Below, in pieces: positions 23,616 through 31,714 of a stretch of DNA of 64,000 bases. The number at the start of each line of letters is the position of its first letter. Within the stretch, counting starts at the first letter, position 1. Location of the stretch: contig NZ_CP114036.1 of NCBI RefSeq assembly GCF_026898115.1, positions 5,512,001-5,576,000 on the forward strand, read 5' to 3'. Source of the stretch: Streptomyces sp. S465 (lineage in GTDB: Bacteria; Actinomycetota; Actinomycetes; Streptomycetales; Streptomycetaceae). Below the pieces are notes generated by a model, which was given only the letters and a program-made list of their open reading frames with translations, ran no database searches and had not been told where the DNA came from. The position numbers and the translations under genes were made by a program.

Positions 23616-25703
23616 TCAATTCCCCGTGGTGGACGAGGTGATGGCGAGGTCACCGGTGCGGGTGAGGTGAGGGCGGACACCGTGGGTGACCGGGAAGAGA
23701 TCCGTTTTGTCGCGGTCCACGATGTCGCCGACGATACGGCCGATCCGGATCGGGGTGCCGGCCCCGGCCGACTTATGGAGCGTCAGGGTCCAGCCCGCGG
23801 TGCCCTGATCGTCCGTACGGGCCTCCTGGATCCGGCCGTAGGGGATGGTGAAGCGGAACCGGCCGCCGTCCACCGCCGTGACCCCGGTGCGGAACGGCCG
23901 GGCCGGGCCCCGGGACGGGGTGGCCACCGCGACCGGGGCGGCGCCGGGCCCGAAGCGCGCCCCGTGCAGGGTGCCTTCGACGGCGATCCCCTCGGCGTCC
24001 GGGCGGATCACCCGGGCCTCGGCGTGGGCCGGGCGCCGCCAGGCGCGCAGCGCGAGATAGCCGTCGACGGTGGGGTAGGGGATCCACCAGGCGAACGGAG
24101 AGCCGGGCAGCGGCTCCAGGCCCAGCAACCCGCGCCCCTCGGCGAACCGGCAGACGACCCGGCGGCGGGCGCCGTCGGCGGGGCGGACCACATGCAGATC
24201 CCAGCGGCCCTCGGCGAGATCGAGCGTCGCGCGGTCGAGCGTGGCCGTCCAGGGCGCGGCCGGCGCGGGGCCGGCCGGGGGCAGAAGCGGAATCCGGAAG
24301 GGGGCCTCGTCGCTCCTGCGGCGGGTGACGGTCAGCTCCAGCTCCTCGCCGCGCACCTCGGCGGGCTCCAGCAGCACCGACAGATTGCCCTCGGCGGTGA
24401 CCCGGCAGGACGCCACGGGCCGCAGCGGCTTGCGGATCAGCTGCTTGACCGCGCTCTTGAGGGTGGCGGACAGCGGCGCCCCGGCCGCCCGGCCCCGGAC
24501 CGGCGCGACCGTACGGCGCCGGGCGGCCGGGGCGACGGTGCCGCGGGCGGTGTGGAGTTCCCCGATGAGCCGCTCGTAGGCGGCCGCCACCCGCTCCGGT
24601 GCGTACCGCCGCGCCGCGACGCGGGCCGCCGCGCCCATCGACCGGCGCAGCTCGTCGTCCTCGATCAGGGTCAGCAGCCCCTTGGCGATGCCGTCGGCGT
24701 CGCCGACCGGCACCAGCAGACCGTCCCGCCCATCGGTGATGATCTCGCCGGGCCCGTGCGGGCAGTCGGTGGCGACCACGGGCACCCCGCAGTGCATCGC
24801 CTCGACGATCGTCATGCCGAAGGACTCCTCGCGGGAGGTGACGGCGGCGATCGCACCCTTGGCCCACTCGGTCTCGATGGGGGAGTGGGCGCCCATGAGG
24901 GTGATGTGGCAGGCCAGTCCGAGCTCGTCGATCTGACGGCGCAGCACCGGGAGTTGCGGGCCGCGGCCGTAGATGCGCAGATGCCAGTCGGGGTGTTTGG
25001 CGGCGACCGACGCCCAGGCCGCCACCAGCAGGTCGTACCGCTTGACGGGGATCAGCCGGCCCGCGGCCACCACCAGTTTGGCGCGCCCGTCGGAGGGCTC
25101 GATCCCGGTGGCGGGCACCCCGTTGGGCAGGGCGGTCAGCCGGGTGGTGACGCCGGGGAGGTGGGCCCGGTGGGTGGCCGCGTCGGCCTCGGAGACGGAG
25201 GTGTACGCGTCGAGGTGGGGTATGGCGGCGTCGCAGGCGGCGCGGATCTCGGCACGGTGGGTTCCGTAGAGCCGGTGCTCCTGGCCGATCCGCAGATAGC
25301 GGCCGGTCCGGCCGAGCGCGGCGAGGTAGATGACCAGGCCGGGGCGGGTGGCGATGACGACATCGGCGTCGGTGCGGCCGAGGTAGTCGGCGACGCGTTC
25401 GTCGGTGAGGGCGTTGAAGTTGGTGGTGCCCCTGGCCTCGGCGGCGGGGATGTGGGCGCTGGGCCGCGTCAGCAGCGGATGGCCGAGATCGGCGGGCCGG
25501 GCGGCCTTCTCGTGGGGGCGCAGGTCGATCAGGGGCCTGAGCCGCACGGCGGGGTGGAGGGGGAGGTTCGGGGTGTCGATGGTGCGGATCAGGGAGACGA
25601 TCTCCACGGTGTGGTGCGCGGCGAGCGCCCCGGCCACATTGAAGGTCGACCGGATGGTGCCGCCGATGCCATAGGCGTTGTGGAGCAGGAAAGAAATCTT
25701 CAT
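23616..25703 (-). CDS. Family 4-type glycosyltransferase with C-terminal extension
   Basis: The protein is 695 residues from ATG 25703 (MKISFLLHNAYGIGGTIRST). Residues 1 to about 385 form a GT-B glycosyltransferase of the GT4 type. The donor-binding half shows GRLIPVKRYDLLVAAW and the EX7E-type motif ESFGMTIVEAMHCGVPVVAT, then PHGPGEIITDG. Residues about 420-695 form a beta-rich extension of unknown role. Substrate and acceptor are unknown; a cell-envelope glycan is a reasonable guess. The reading frame is open further upstream, but that part is low-complexity and has no good ribosome binding site. Confidence 0.82.
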   Translation of the reverse strand: MKISFLLHNAYGIGGTIRSTFNVAGALAAHHTVEIVSLIRTIDTPNLPLHPAVRLRPLIDLRPHEKAARPADLGHPLLTRPSAHIPAAEARGTTNFNALTDERVADYLGRTDADVVIATRPGLVIYLAALGRTGRYLRIGQEHRLYGTHRAEIRAACDAAIPHLDAYTSVSEADAATHRAHLPGVTTRLTALPNGVPATGIEPSDGRAKLVVAAGRLIPVKRYDLLVAAWASVAAKHPDWHLRIYGRGPQLPVLRRQIDELGLACHITLMGAHSPIETEWAKGAIAAVTSREESFGMTIVEAMHCGVPVVATDCPHGPGEIITDGRDGLLVPVGDADGIAKGLLTLIEDDELRRSMGAAARVAARRYAPERVAAAYERLIGELHTARGTVAPAARRRTVAPVRGRAAGAPLSATLKSAVKQLIRKPLRPVASCRVTAEGNLSVLLEPAEVRGEELELTVTRRRSDEAPFRIPLLPPAGPAPAAPWTATLDRATLDLAEGRWDLHVVRPADGARRRVVCRFAEGRGLLGLEPLPGSPFAWWIPYPTVDGYLALRAWRRPAHAEARVIRPDAEGIAVEGTLHGARFGPGAAPVAVATPSRGPARPFRTGVTAVDGGRFRFTIPYGRIQEARTDDQGTAGWTLTLHKSAGAGTPIRIGRIVGDIVDRDKTDLFPVTHGVRPHLTRTGDLAITSSTTGN

Positions 25704-26210
25704 GGTGATGTACGCGCGGCGAGCCTGAGCTGCCGCGGCGTGCCCTCCCCTCCTGGGCCGCGCTGGGTTCTGGTTCCGGACCGGGCCGCATTGGGGCGGT
25801 GGTGAGCCGATTGGTGCTGCCGCTGCGGAGCCAGTAAGGACCGACTCGGTCGGTAAGACAGGCGGGAGCCGAGAAGGTTGCGTATGCGTGTGGTGATATG
25901 GGATCCACCACATTGGTGAAGGGGAGTACAACCCTCCCGGTGTTCCGGGAGTCTGCGGGGTGTCCGTGCGGTGACCGTGCGGTGTCCGTACGGTGACCGT
26001 GCGGTGTCCGTGCGGGTCCGAAATCGACGGGCGACGCCGAGCGGACGGTGAAGGGCCTGGAGCCGTCATCACGTACGCGGCGGTGCGGACGGGGCCGCAC
26101 CTGACGGTGTCCTTCGGGACGAACCTCTCCGACCCCTCGAAGTCCGAGGTCCCGGAGCTACTGGTGAACGGGCAGGCGGTGAAGGCGGCGCAGGCCGCCG
26201 CACCGGCTGC
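25704..26210. other. 507-base gap upstream of the glycosyltransferase
   Basis: This stretch contains the presumed glycosyltransferase promoter region, the 11-bp tandem repeat at 25958-26012 and, at 26059-26210, a plus-strand frame with strikingly G/C-rich third positions that may be a gene fragment. No gene is supported well enough to call. Confidence 0.4.
25958..26012. repeat. Five 11-bp tandem repeats
   Basis: Units of CGGTGWCCGTR lie at 25958-25968, 25969-25979, 25980-25990, 25991-26001 and 26002-26012. They alternate between GTGTCC and GTGACC cores, with a few other changes. The 11-bp period would place copies on one face of the helix. Confidence 0.85.
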
Positions 26211-27086
26211 TCAGTCGGTGGCGGCCGCCTCCGCCGACGCCTGGGCGCTACCGCGGGCCAGGATGCGGCGGAAGGTGTAGTCGGCCACGTCGCGGCCGGC
26301 CTGGAGGGTCGCGGCGTCCGACTCCGTGACCGCCTTCCCCGACGTATAGCCGGAGATCGTGAAGTAGGCGTACCGCCCGATCGCGTTCGCCGAGCTCTGG
26401 CAGGCGGTGCGGCGGCAGAAGACCGGCACGCCCCCGCCGGAGAGCGAGGCGATGTTGGGCTTGTACTGGTCCTTGGCCTTCTCGGCCGCCGCCTTGCCGT
26501 CGAAGACGGCGACGCCGACCGTCACCGCGACGCCGTCCCGCGAGAAGGTGGCCCGCAGCAGCTTACGGCAGCCGTTGTTCACCAGGACCGTGCCGAGCCC
26601 TCCCTGGGCGGCGGTGGCGCAGCTGGTCGTGGAGGCGGTGGACGCCTTCGCGTACGAGCGGTCGTCCTTCATGGCGCTCTTGTCCGGGAAGAGGGTGGCC
26701 GGACTCAGCGGCGCCTTGTCCCGCTCGGCGCTGGAGATGATGTCCAGCGGCTTCGGCGGCGCGGGCGGCGCCACATCGGAGAAGGTGGGCTCGGGCGCGG
26801 CCGACTCGCTGGGGAGCTTCTGGGGAGTGGGCAGCCCGTCGGCCGAGTCGCCGCCGTTCTTGCCCTTGTGGCCGCTGCTGACCACGGCGATGGCGACGAT
26901 CGCGGCGACCGCGGCGGTCGCCAGCGCCCCGCCGCCGATGAAGAGCAGCTTGCGGCGGCGGTCGCGGGCGGCGGACTGGTCGGCGAGCGCCGCCCAGTCC
27001 GGGGTCGACTGCTGAGGCGGCTGAGATCCTTCGGGCCCGTAAGGCCCCCCTTGCGGCCCGTAAGGCCCCCCTTGCCCAAAGCTCAT
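26211..27086 (-). CDS. Membrane-anchored secreted protein, unknown function
   Basis: The protein is 291 residues from ATG 27086 (MSFGQGGPYGPQGGPYGPEG). A Gly/Pro/Tyr-rich cytoplasmic stretch of about 45 residues precedes one transmembrane helix (LFIGGGALATAAVAAIVAIA). A Pro/Ser linker and an extracytoplasmic domain of about 170 residues with several cysteines (TTSCATA, NNGCRKL, VFCRRTACQ) follow. This layout is common in Streptomyces. ATG 27095 is an alternative start. A much longer frame upstream lies wholly in degenerate repeats and was rejected. Confidence 0.75.
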   Translation of the reverse strand: MSFGQGGPYGPQGGPYGPEGSQPPQQSTPDWAALADQSAARDRRRKLLFIGGGALATAAVAAIVAIAVVSSGHKGKNGGDSADGLPTPQKLPSESAAPEPTFSDVAPPAPPKPLDIISSAERDKAPLSPATLFPDKSAMKDDRSYAKASTASTTSCATAAQGGLGTVLVNNGCRKLLRATFSRDGVAVTVGVAVFDGKAAAEKAKDQYKPNIASLSGGGVPVFCRRTACQSSANAIGRYAYFTISGYTSGKAVTESDAATLQAGRDVADYTFRRILARGSAQASAEAAATD

Positions 27087-27109
27087 GGCGCGCATCTTAG
27101 ACCGGCCGG

Positions 27110-27630
27110 ATGACGCGGGGGACCCGCCGTGCGGGCACGCCACCCGGCGCGCGGCCCCGCCCGGTACGCCCTTCCGCCCCGGCGCGGAGGGGCGGGCGCG
27201 TCCCGTGGCCTCCCGCGCGGCGGGGGCACGGGGGTCCCATGGCCTCCCGCCGGATGTGTGGCCGGGCGCGGGTGTTCCGCCCCGCGGAGGGCCGGGCGCG
27301 TCTCGTGGCTCTCCTGTGCAGTGGGGGCGCGGGCGCGTCCCATGGCACCCGCGAGGTGGGGACATGGCTGGAGCGGAGGGTCCGTGGTGCCCTTGCGGGC
27401 GGATACCGTCCGGTGGTGGCCGGGTGCGTATGAGGTGGCGGGGGCTCGTGACCGCTGCCGGATGGCGGGATCGCCCCACGGTCTCCCGCGCGGCGGGGCG
27501 CGGGCGTGTCCCATGGCCTCCCGCGCGGCGGTCGCCCCCGTGCGGAGGGGCGGGCTCGTCCCGTGGCCTCCCGCGCGGTGGCGCGGGCGCGTCCCCTGGT
27601 CTCCGGCCGGGTGCGTGGTGGGGCGGGGGG
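27110..27630. repeat. Degenerate GC-rich repeat region
   Basis: About 0.5 kb is built from diverged copies of a segment containing CGTCCCGTGGCCTCCCGCGC, spaced irregularly by 30-60 bases. All six frames are mostly open because of composition, but the translations are low-complexity. No gene is supported. It fills the space between the membrane protein and the rplM promoter. Confidence 0.7.
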
Positions 27631-27634
27631 CGTT

Positions 27635-27664
27635 TTGACCCGTGGAGGGGCGGGCCGGTATTCT
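27635..27664 (+). promoter_or_regulatory. rplM-rpsI promoter
   Basis: TTGACC (27635-27640), 18 bases, TATTCT (27659-27664) is one of the best vegetative promoter matches in the window. It would give a leader of about 205 nt before rplM. Confidence 0.7.
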
Positions 27665-27695
27665 GCCAGTTCGTTATGCGTATTGGCTTGCTCGT

Positions 27696-27707
27696 TCTCA
27701 CGTGAGA
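27696..27707. promoter_or_regulatory. 12-bp perfect palindrome in the rplM leader
   Basis: TCTCACGTGAGA at 27696-27707 is self-complementary and lies about 25-35 bases downstream of the expected transcription start. It could be an operator or chance. Confidence 0.35.
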
Positions 27708-27876
27708 GGCCGTTACGCCGGTTCACCGGGCCGATGACCAGCGGCAGGCACTCGGATGCGTCACCGATGTGCGGCCAGGGCTGTCGTGATCGTCCGGGTG
27801 GCCTTGTCCGGACCCGTCCCTCCGGTCCTCGCGGATCCGGGGAGACCCACTCACTGAAGAAGCGAAGGCTACGACC

Positions 27877-28320
27877 GTGCGTACGTACAGCCCCAAGCCC
27901 GGCGACGTTCAGCGTCAGTGGCACGTCATCGACGCCACCGACGTGGTACTGGGCCGTCTGGCCTCCCAGGCCGCCACCCTTCTGCGGGGCAAGCACAAGC
28001 CGGTGTACGCACCGCATGTCGACGCTGGTGACTTCGTCATCATCATCAACGCCGACAAGGTGCACCTCTCCGGCAACAAGCGGACCCAGAAGATGGCGTA
28101 CCGCCACTCCGGCTACCCGGGTGGTCTGCGCTCCATCCGCTACGACGAGCTGCTGGAGAAGAGCCCGGAGAAGGCCGTCGAGAAGGCCATCAAGGGCATG
28201 CTCCCCAAGAACACCCTGGGCCGTCAGATGCTCTCGAAGCTGAAGGTGTACTCGGGCGACCAGCACCCGCACGCCGCTCAGCAGCCGGTCCCGTTCGAGA
28301 TCACCCAGGTCGCGCAGTAG
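27877..28320 (+). CDS. rplM: 50S ribosomal protein L13
   Basis: L13 is 147 residues from GTG 27877 (MRTYSPKPGDVQRQWHVIDA). It is an early 50S assembly protein. The conserved KVHLSGNKRTQKMAYRHSGY and KGMLPKNTLGRQMLSKLKVY regions are present. It is co-transcribed with rpsI 41 bases downstream, as in nearly all bacteria. Confidence 0.98.
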   Translation: MRTYSPKPGDVQRQWHVIDATDVVLGRLASQAATLLRGKHKPVYAPHVDAGDFVIIINADKVHLSGNKRTQKMAYRHSGYPGGLRSIRYDELLEKSPEKAVEKAIKGMLPKNTLGRQMLSKLKVYSGDQHPHAAQQPVPFEITQVAQ

Positions 28321-28361
28321 TCCCGGCCACCCCTTACGACGAAGAGAATCTGAGGAGCATC

Positions 28362-28865
28362 GTGGCCGAGACCACCGCCGAGACCCCCCTCGATGTCGAG
28401 GAGTACACCACCGAGAGCGTCGAGACGATCGAGTCGGAGTACACCTCCGAGTCGCTCGCTTCCCGCTTCGGTGACCCGCAGCCGGCCGCCGGCACCGGGC
28501 GCCGCAAGAACGCCGTGGCGCGTGTTCGCATCGTGCCGGGCAGCGGGCAGTGGAAGATCAACGGACGTACCCTTGAGGAGTACTTCCCCAACAAGGTTCA
28601 CCAGCAGGAAGTCAACGAGCCCTTCAAGGTGCTCGAGCTGGACGACCGCTACGACGTCATCGCCCGCATCGCGGGTGGCGGCGTCTCCGGCCAGGCCGGA
28701 GCGCTGCGTCTGGGCATCGCCCGCGCGCTGAACGAGGCGGACGTGGACAACAACCGCGGCCCGCTCAAGAAGGCCGGCTTCCTGACCCGTGACGACCGCG
28801 CCACCGAGCGTAAGAAGTCCGGTCTGAAGAAGGCCCGCAAGGCGCCGCAGTACAGCAAGCGCTGA
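28362..28865 (+). CDS. rpsI: 30S ribosomal protein S9
   Basis: S9 is 167 residues from GTG 28362. About 45 acidic residues precede the core, as in other Streptomyces. The core begins at RRKNAVARVRIVPGSGQWKI and ends with KKARKAPQYSKR, whose terminal arginine contacts P-site tRNA. A hairpin follows its stop. Confidence 0.98.
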   Translation: MAETTAETPLDVEEYTTESVETIESEYTSESLASRFGDPQPAAGTGRRKNAVARVRIVPGSGQWKINGRTLEEYFPNKVHQQEVNEPFKVLELDDRYDVIARIAGGGVSGQAGALRLGIARALNEADVDNNRGPLKKAGFLTRDDRATERKKSGLKKARKAPQYSKR

Positions 28866-28891
28866 CGCCCATCGCGGCACCGCAGCTTCAC

Positions 28892-28934
28892 CCGAACGCC
28901 CCGGCGGCACCACCTGTGCCTCCGGGGCGTTCGG
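28892..28934 (+). terminator. Terminator after rpsI
   Basis: CCGAACGCCCCGG (28892-28904) pairs with CCGGGGCGTTCGG (28922-28934). The 17-base loop itself contains GGCAC/GTGCC, which extends the stem across one mismatch. Confidence 0.85.
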
Positions 28935-29005
28935 CTATCGCCACCTGGGGGCGTATACCTACAGGCAAGGTCCAGCCCCCCAGCTCGTAACTTCGGAGGA
29001 CACCA

Positions 29006-30364
29006 GTGGGACGACTCTTCGGTACGGATGGTGTGCGCGGCGTCGCCAACGCCGATCTGACGGCTGAGATGGCGCTCGGCCTGTCGGTGGCCGCGGCGCA
29101 TGTGCTCGCCGAAGCGGGAACCTTCGAGGGCCATCGACCGGTGGCGGTGGTCGGACGGGACCCGCGGGCGTCCGGGGAGTTCCTGGAGGCGGCCGTGGTG
29201 GCCGGGCTGGCCAGCGCCGGGGTGGACGTGCTGCGGGTCGGGGTGCTGCCCACCCCGGCCGTCGCGCATCTGACCGCGGCGCTCGACGCGGACCTCGGGG
29301 TGATGCTCTCCGCGAGCCACAACCCGATGCCCGACAACGGGATCAAGTTCTTCGCCCGCGGCGGCCACAAGCTCGCCGATGAGCTGGAGGACCGCATCGA
29401 GACCACCTACCGCGCCCACGCCTCCGGTGAGCCGTGGGACCGGCCGACCGGCGCCGGGGTGGGCCGGGTCCGGACCTACGACGAGGGCTTCGACGCCTAT
29501 GTGGCCCATCTGGTCGGCGTCCTCCCCAACCGGCTCGACGGCCTCAAGGTCGTCATCGACGGAGCGCACGGCGCCGCCGCACGGGTCTCCCCGGAGGCGT
29601 TCGCGCGGGCCGGGGCCGAGGTCGTGACGATCGGCACCGACCCGGACGGGCTCAACATCAACGACGGCTACGGCTCCACCCACCTCGCCCGGCTCCAGGC
29701 CGCCGTCGTGGAGCACCGGGCGGACCTCGGCGTCGCCCACGACGGGGACGCCGACCGCTGTCTCGCGGTGGACGCGACGGGCCGGGAGGTCGACGGCGAC
29801 CAGATCCTCGCCGTCCTGGCGCTGGCCATGCGCGAGGCGGGCGAACTGCGCAAGGACACGGTGGTCGGCACCGTGATGTCCAACCTCGGCTTCAAGCTCG
29901 CCATGCGGCGGGAGGGCCTCGAGCTGGTCCAGACGGCGGTCGGTGACCGCTATGTGCTGGAGGAGATGAAGACCCAAGGCTACGCGCTGGGCGGTGAGCA
30001 GTCCGGACACGTGATCGTCCTCGACCACGCCACCACCGGGGACGGCACGCTCACCGGTCTGCTGCTGGCGGCCCGCGTCGCCGCCACCGGCCGCACCCTG
30101 GCCGACCTCGCGGGCGTCATGGAGCGCCTGCCGCAGGTGCTGGTCAACGTCCCCGACGTGGACAAGTCCCGCGTCTCCTCCAGCGCCGACCTGGCCGCGG
30201 CCGTCGCCGAGGCGGAGCGCGAGCTGGGCGAGACCGGCCGGGTGCTGCTGCGCCCCTCGGGCACCGAGCCGCTGGTGCGGGTCATGGTCGAGGCGGCCGA
30301 CATCGACCAGGCCCGCTCGGTCGCCGGGCGGCTGGCGGACGCGGTGAAGTCGGCCCTGGGCTAG
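29006..30364 (+). CDS. glmM: Phosphoglucosamine mutase
   Basis: GlmM converts glucosamine-6-phosphate to glucosamine-1-phosphate for UDP-GlcNAc and peptidoglycan synthesis. It is 452 residues from GTG 29006. The phosphoserine loop LSASHNPMPDNGIKFF places the catalytic serine at residue 104. The metal loop DGDADRCLAVD and the C-terminal phosphate loop RPSGTEPLVRVM are intact. With glmS at 32821 it supplies hexosamine for the wall. Confidence 0.97.
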   Translation: MGRLFGTDGVRGVANADLTAEMALGLSVAAAHVLAEAGTFEGHRPVAVVGRDPRASGEFLEAAVVAGLASAGVDVLRVGVLPTPAVAHLTAALDADLGVMLSASHNPMPDNGIKFFARGGHKLADELEDRIETTYRAHASGEPWDRPTGAGVGRVRTYDEGFDAYVAHLVGVLPNRLDGLKVVIDGAHGAAARVSPEAFARAGAEVVTIGTDPDGLNINDGYGSTHLARLQAAVVEHRADLGVAHDGDADRCLAVDATGREVDGDQILAVLALAMREAGELRKDTVVGTVMSNLGFKLAMRREGLELVQTAVGDRYVLEEMKTQGYALGGEQSGHVIVLDHATTGDGTLTGLLLAARVAATGRTLADLAGVMERLPQVLVNVPDVDKSRVSSSADLAAAVAEAERELGETGRVLLRPSGTEPLVRVMVEAADIDQARSVAGRLADAVKSALG

Positions 30365-30760
30365 GTCCCGGGCGGTGGTCCAGGGGGCCAGGGGGCCCGG
30401 CAGGGGCCCGGCCCCCTGGTCCGCTGGTCCTCTGGTCTTCCGGTCTTCCGGATTCCAGTCTTACGGGCCCCAGTCTTACGGGCCCCGGTCTTCCGGGACC
30501 CGGCTGTCCGGGACCCGGCCGGCCTTCCGGACTGCCGCTCGCCCCTCCGGACCGTTCCGCCCGGCCGCTGGACCGTGACCCTGTGGACCTCGGCCCGGCC
30601 CTGTGGCCCCTGGCCCTGTGGACCTCCACCCGGCCCCGCGGCCACGGTCGTCCGGGCCACGCGTTCGGGCCGGCCGTCCGGGCCGTGCGTCCGGGCCATC
30701 CGCCCGGTCTCCGGCCCTCGGTCCCGGACCATGCGCCCGGCCCGTCGGGCCGGTTCGCGG
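30365..30760. repeat. Intergenic tandem repeats between glmM and the DUF389 gene
   Basis: The gap is low-complexity. Its clearest part is four 15-bp units at 30455-30514 (CCAGTCTTACGGGCC twice, then CCGGTCTTCCGGGAC and CCGGCTGTCCGGGAC). More diverged CCGG/GGCC-rich copies fill the rest. No gene is supported. Confidence 0.8.
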
Positions 30761-31702
30761 TCAGCCCCGCGGCAGCGTCCGTCGCCGCTGCCGTTTCCAC
30801 AGCACCTTCTGGAGCACCAGCGTCAGCGTCCCGGCCAGCACGATCCCCACCAGGTTCAGCAGCAGCTGCTCGGTCGAGCCCCACATCTGGTGGATCTCGC
30901 CGTAGCCGAGCGCCACCGCCGCGTTGGCCGCCGCCGGGACCGTGGTCACCGAGATGGCCACGCCCACCAGCGCACCGGACTTCGCCGAGGTCAGCGAGAG
31001 CGTTCCGGCGATCCCCGCGAGCACGGCCACCACGAACGAGAACATGTCCGGCTTCCAGATGAAGTCCGTGTTCGGCCGGGCGCCCTCCAGCATGTCCGCG
31101 CTGAACAGCCCCACGGCGTCCATCAGCATGCCGAAGCCGGTCGTCAGCGCCATCGCCGCGGCGAATCCCACCAGCAGCGCGATCGCCGAGCGGGCGGCCA
31201 GCCGTGGTGCGCGCCGCACCAGCGCGGTGCACAGCCCCGCCAGCGGTCCGAACTCCGGGCCGACGGCCATCGCGCCGACGATCAGGATCGCGTTGTCCAG
31301 CACCACACCGCATGCCGCGATCATCGTCGCGAGGGTGAGGAAGGCGAGATAGGTGACCGAGAGCGTGGACTCCTCGTGGGTGGCGTCCGTCAGCTGCTCC
31401 CACAGGACGGCGTCCGCTCCCTCACCGGGCGCGGCCTCCTCCGCCTCGTCGGCACGCCGGGACAGCGACAGGTCGATGTTCTCCACGGCGATCGAGCCGG
31501 TCTCGTCCAGCCCCAGCTCACGCAGCTCGCCCAGCAGGGAGTCGCCCGCCTCGCGCGCCACGTCGCACATCACGACGTCCCCCATGGGGTCGCGCGCGGC
31601 GCCCGGCAGCACCACCAGATGGGTGGTGCCGACCGTCTTCTCGACGGTGCGCACCACCTCCTCGGTGCGGTCGGCGGGGACGATCAACCGCAGATGCAGC
31701 AC
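30761..31702 (-). CDS. DUF389 membrane protein
   Basis: This 313-residue protein has an N-terminal soluble ferredoxin-like part of about 95 residues (MLHLRLIVPADRTEEVVRTV) followed by the DUF389 membrane region, with about six hydrophobic helices from residue 115. The conserved stretch LDNAILIVGAMAVGPEFGPL is present. Its function is unknown. It lies 12 bases downstream of coaA on the same strand, so the two may be co-transcribed. Confidence 0.88.
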   Translation of the reverse strand: MLHLRLIVPADRTEEVVRTVEKTVGTTHLVVLPGAARDPMGDVVMCDVAREAGDSLLGELRELGLDETGSIAVENIDLSLSRRADEAEEAAPGEGADAVLWEQLTDATHEESTLSVTYLAFLTLATMIAACGVVLDNAILIVGAMAVGPEFGPLAGLCTALVRRAPRLAARSAIALLVGFAAAMALTTGFGMLMDAVGLFSADMLEGARPNTDFIWKPDMFSFVVAVLAGIAGTLSLTSAKSGALVGVAISVTTVPAAANAAVALGYGEIHQMWGSTEQLLLNLVGIVLAGTLTLVLQKVLWKRQRRRTLPRG

Positions 31703-31714
31703 GGCACGCTCTCC

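Noticed and set aside
23667..25805. 712-codon plus-strand frame opposite the glycosyltransferase
   Set aside because: It is the antisense shadow of a gene with clear GT4 motifs, and its own translation is Gly/Ala/Arg/Asp low complexity.
27087..27701. N-terminal extension of the membrane protein to about 496 residues
   Set aside because: The extension is wholly within degenerate DNA repeats and translates to Arg/Pro/Ala/Gly low complexity; MSFGQGG at 27086 is the sensible start.
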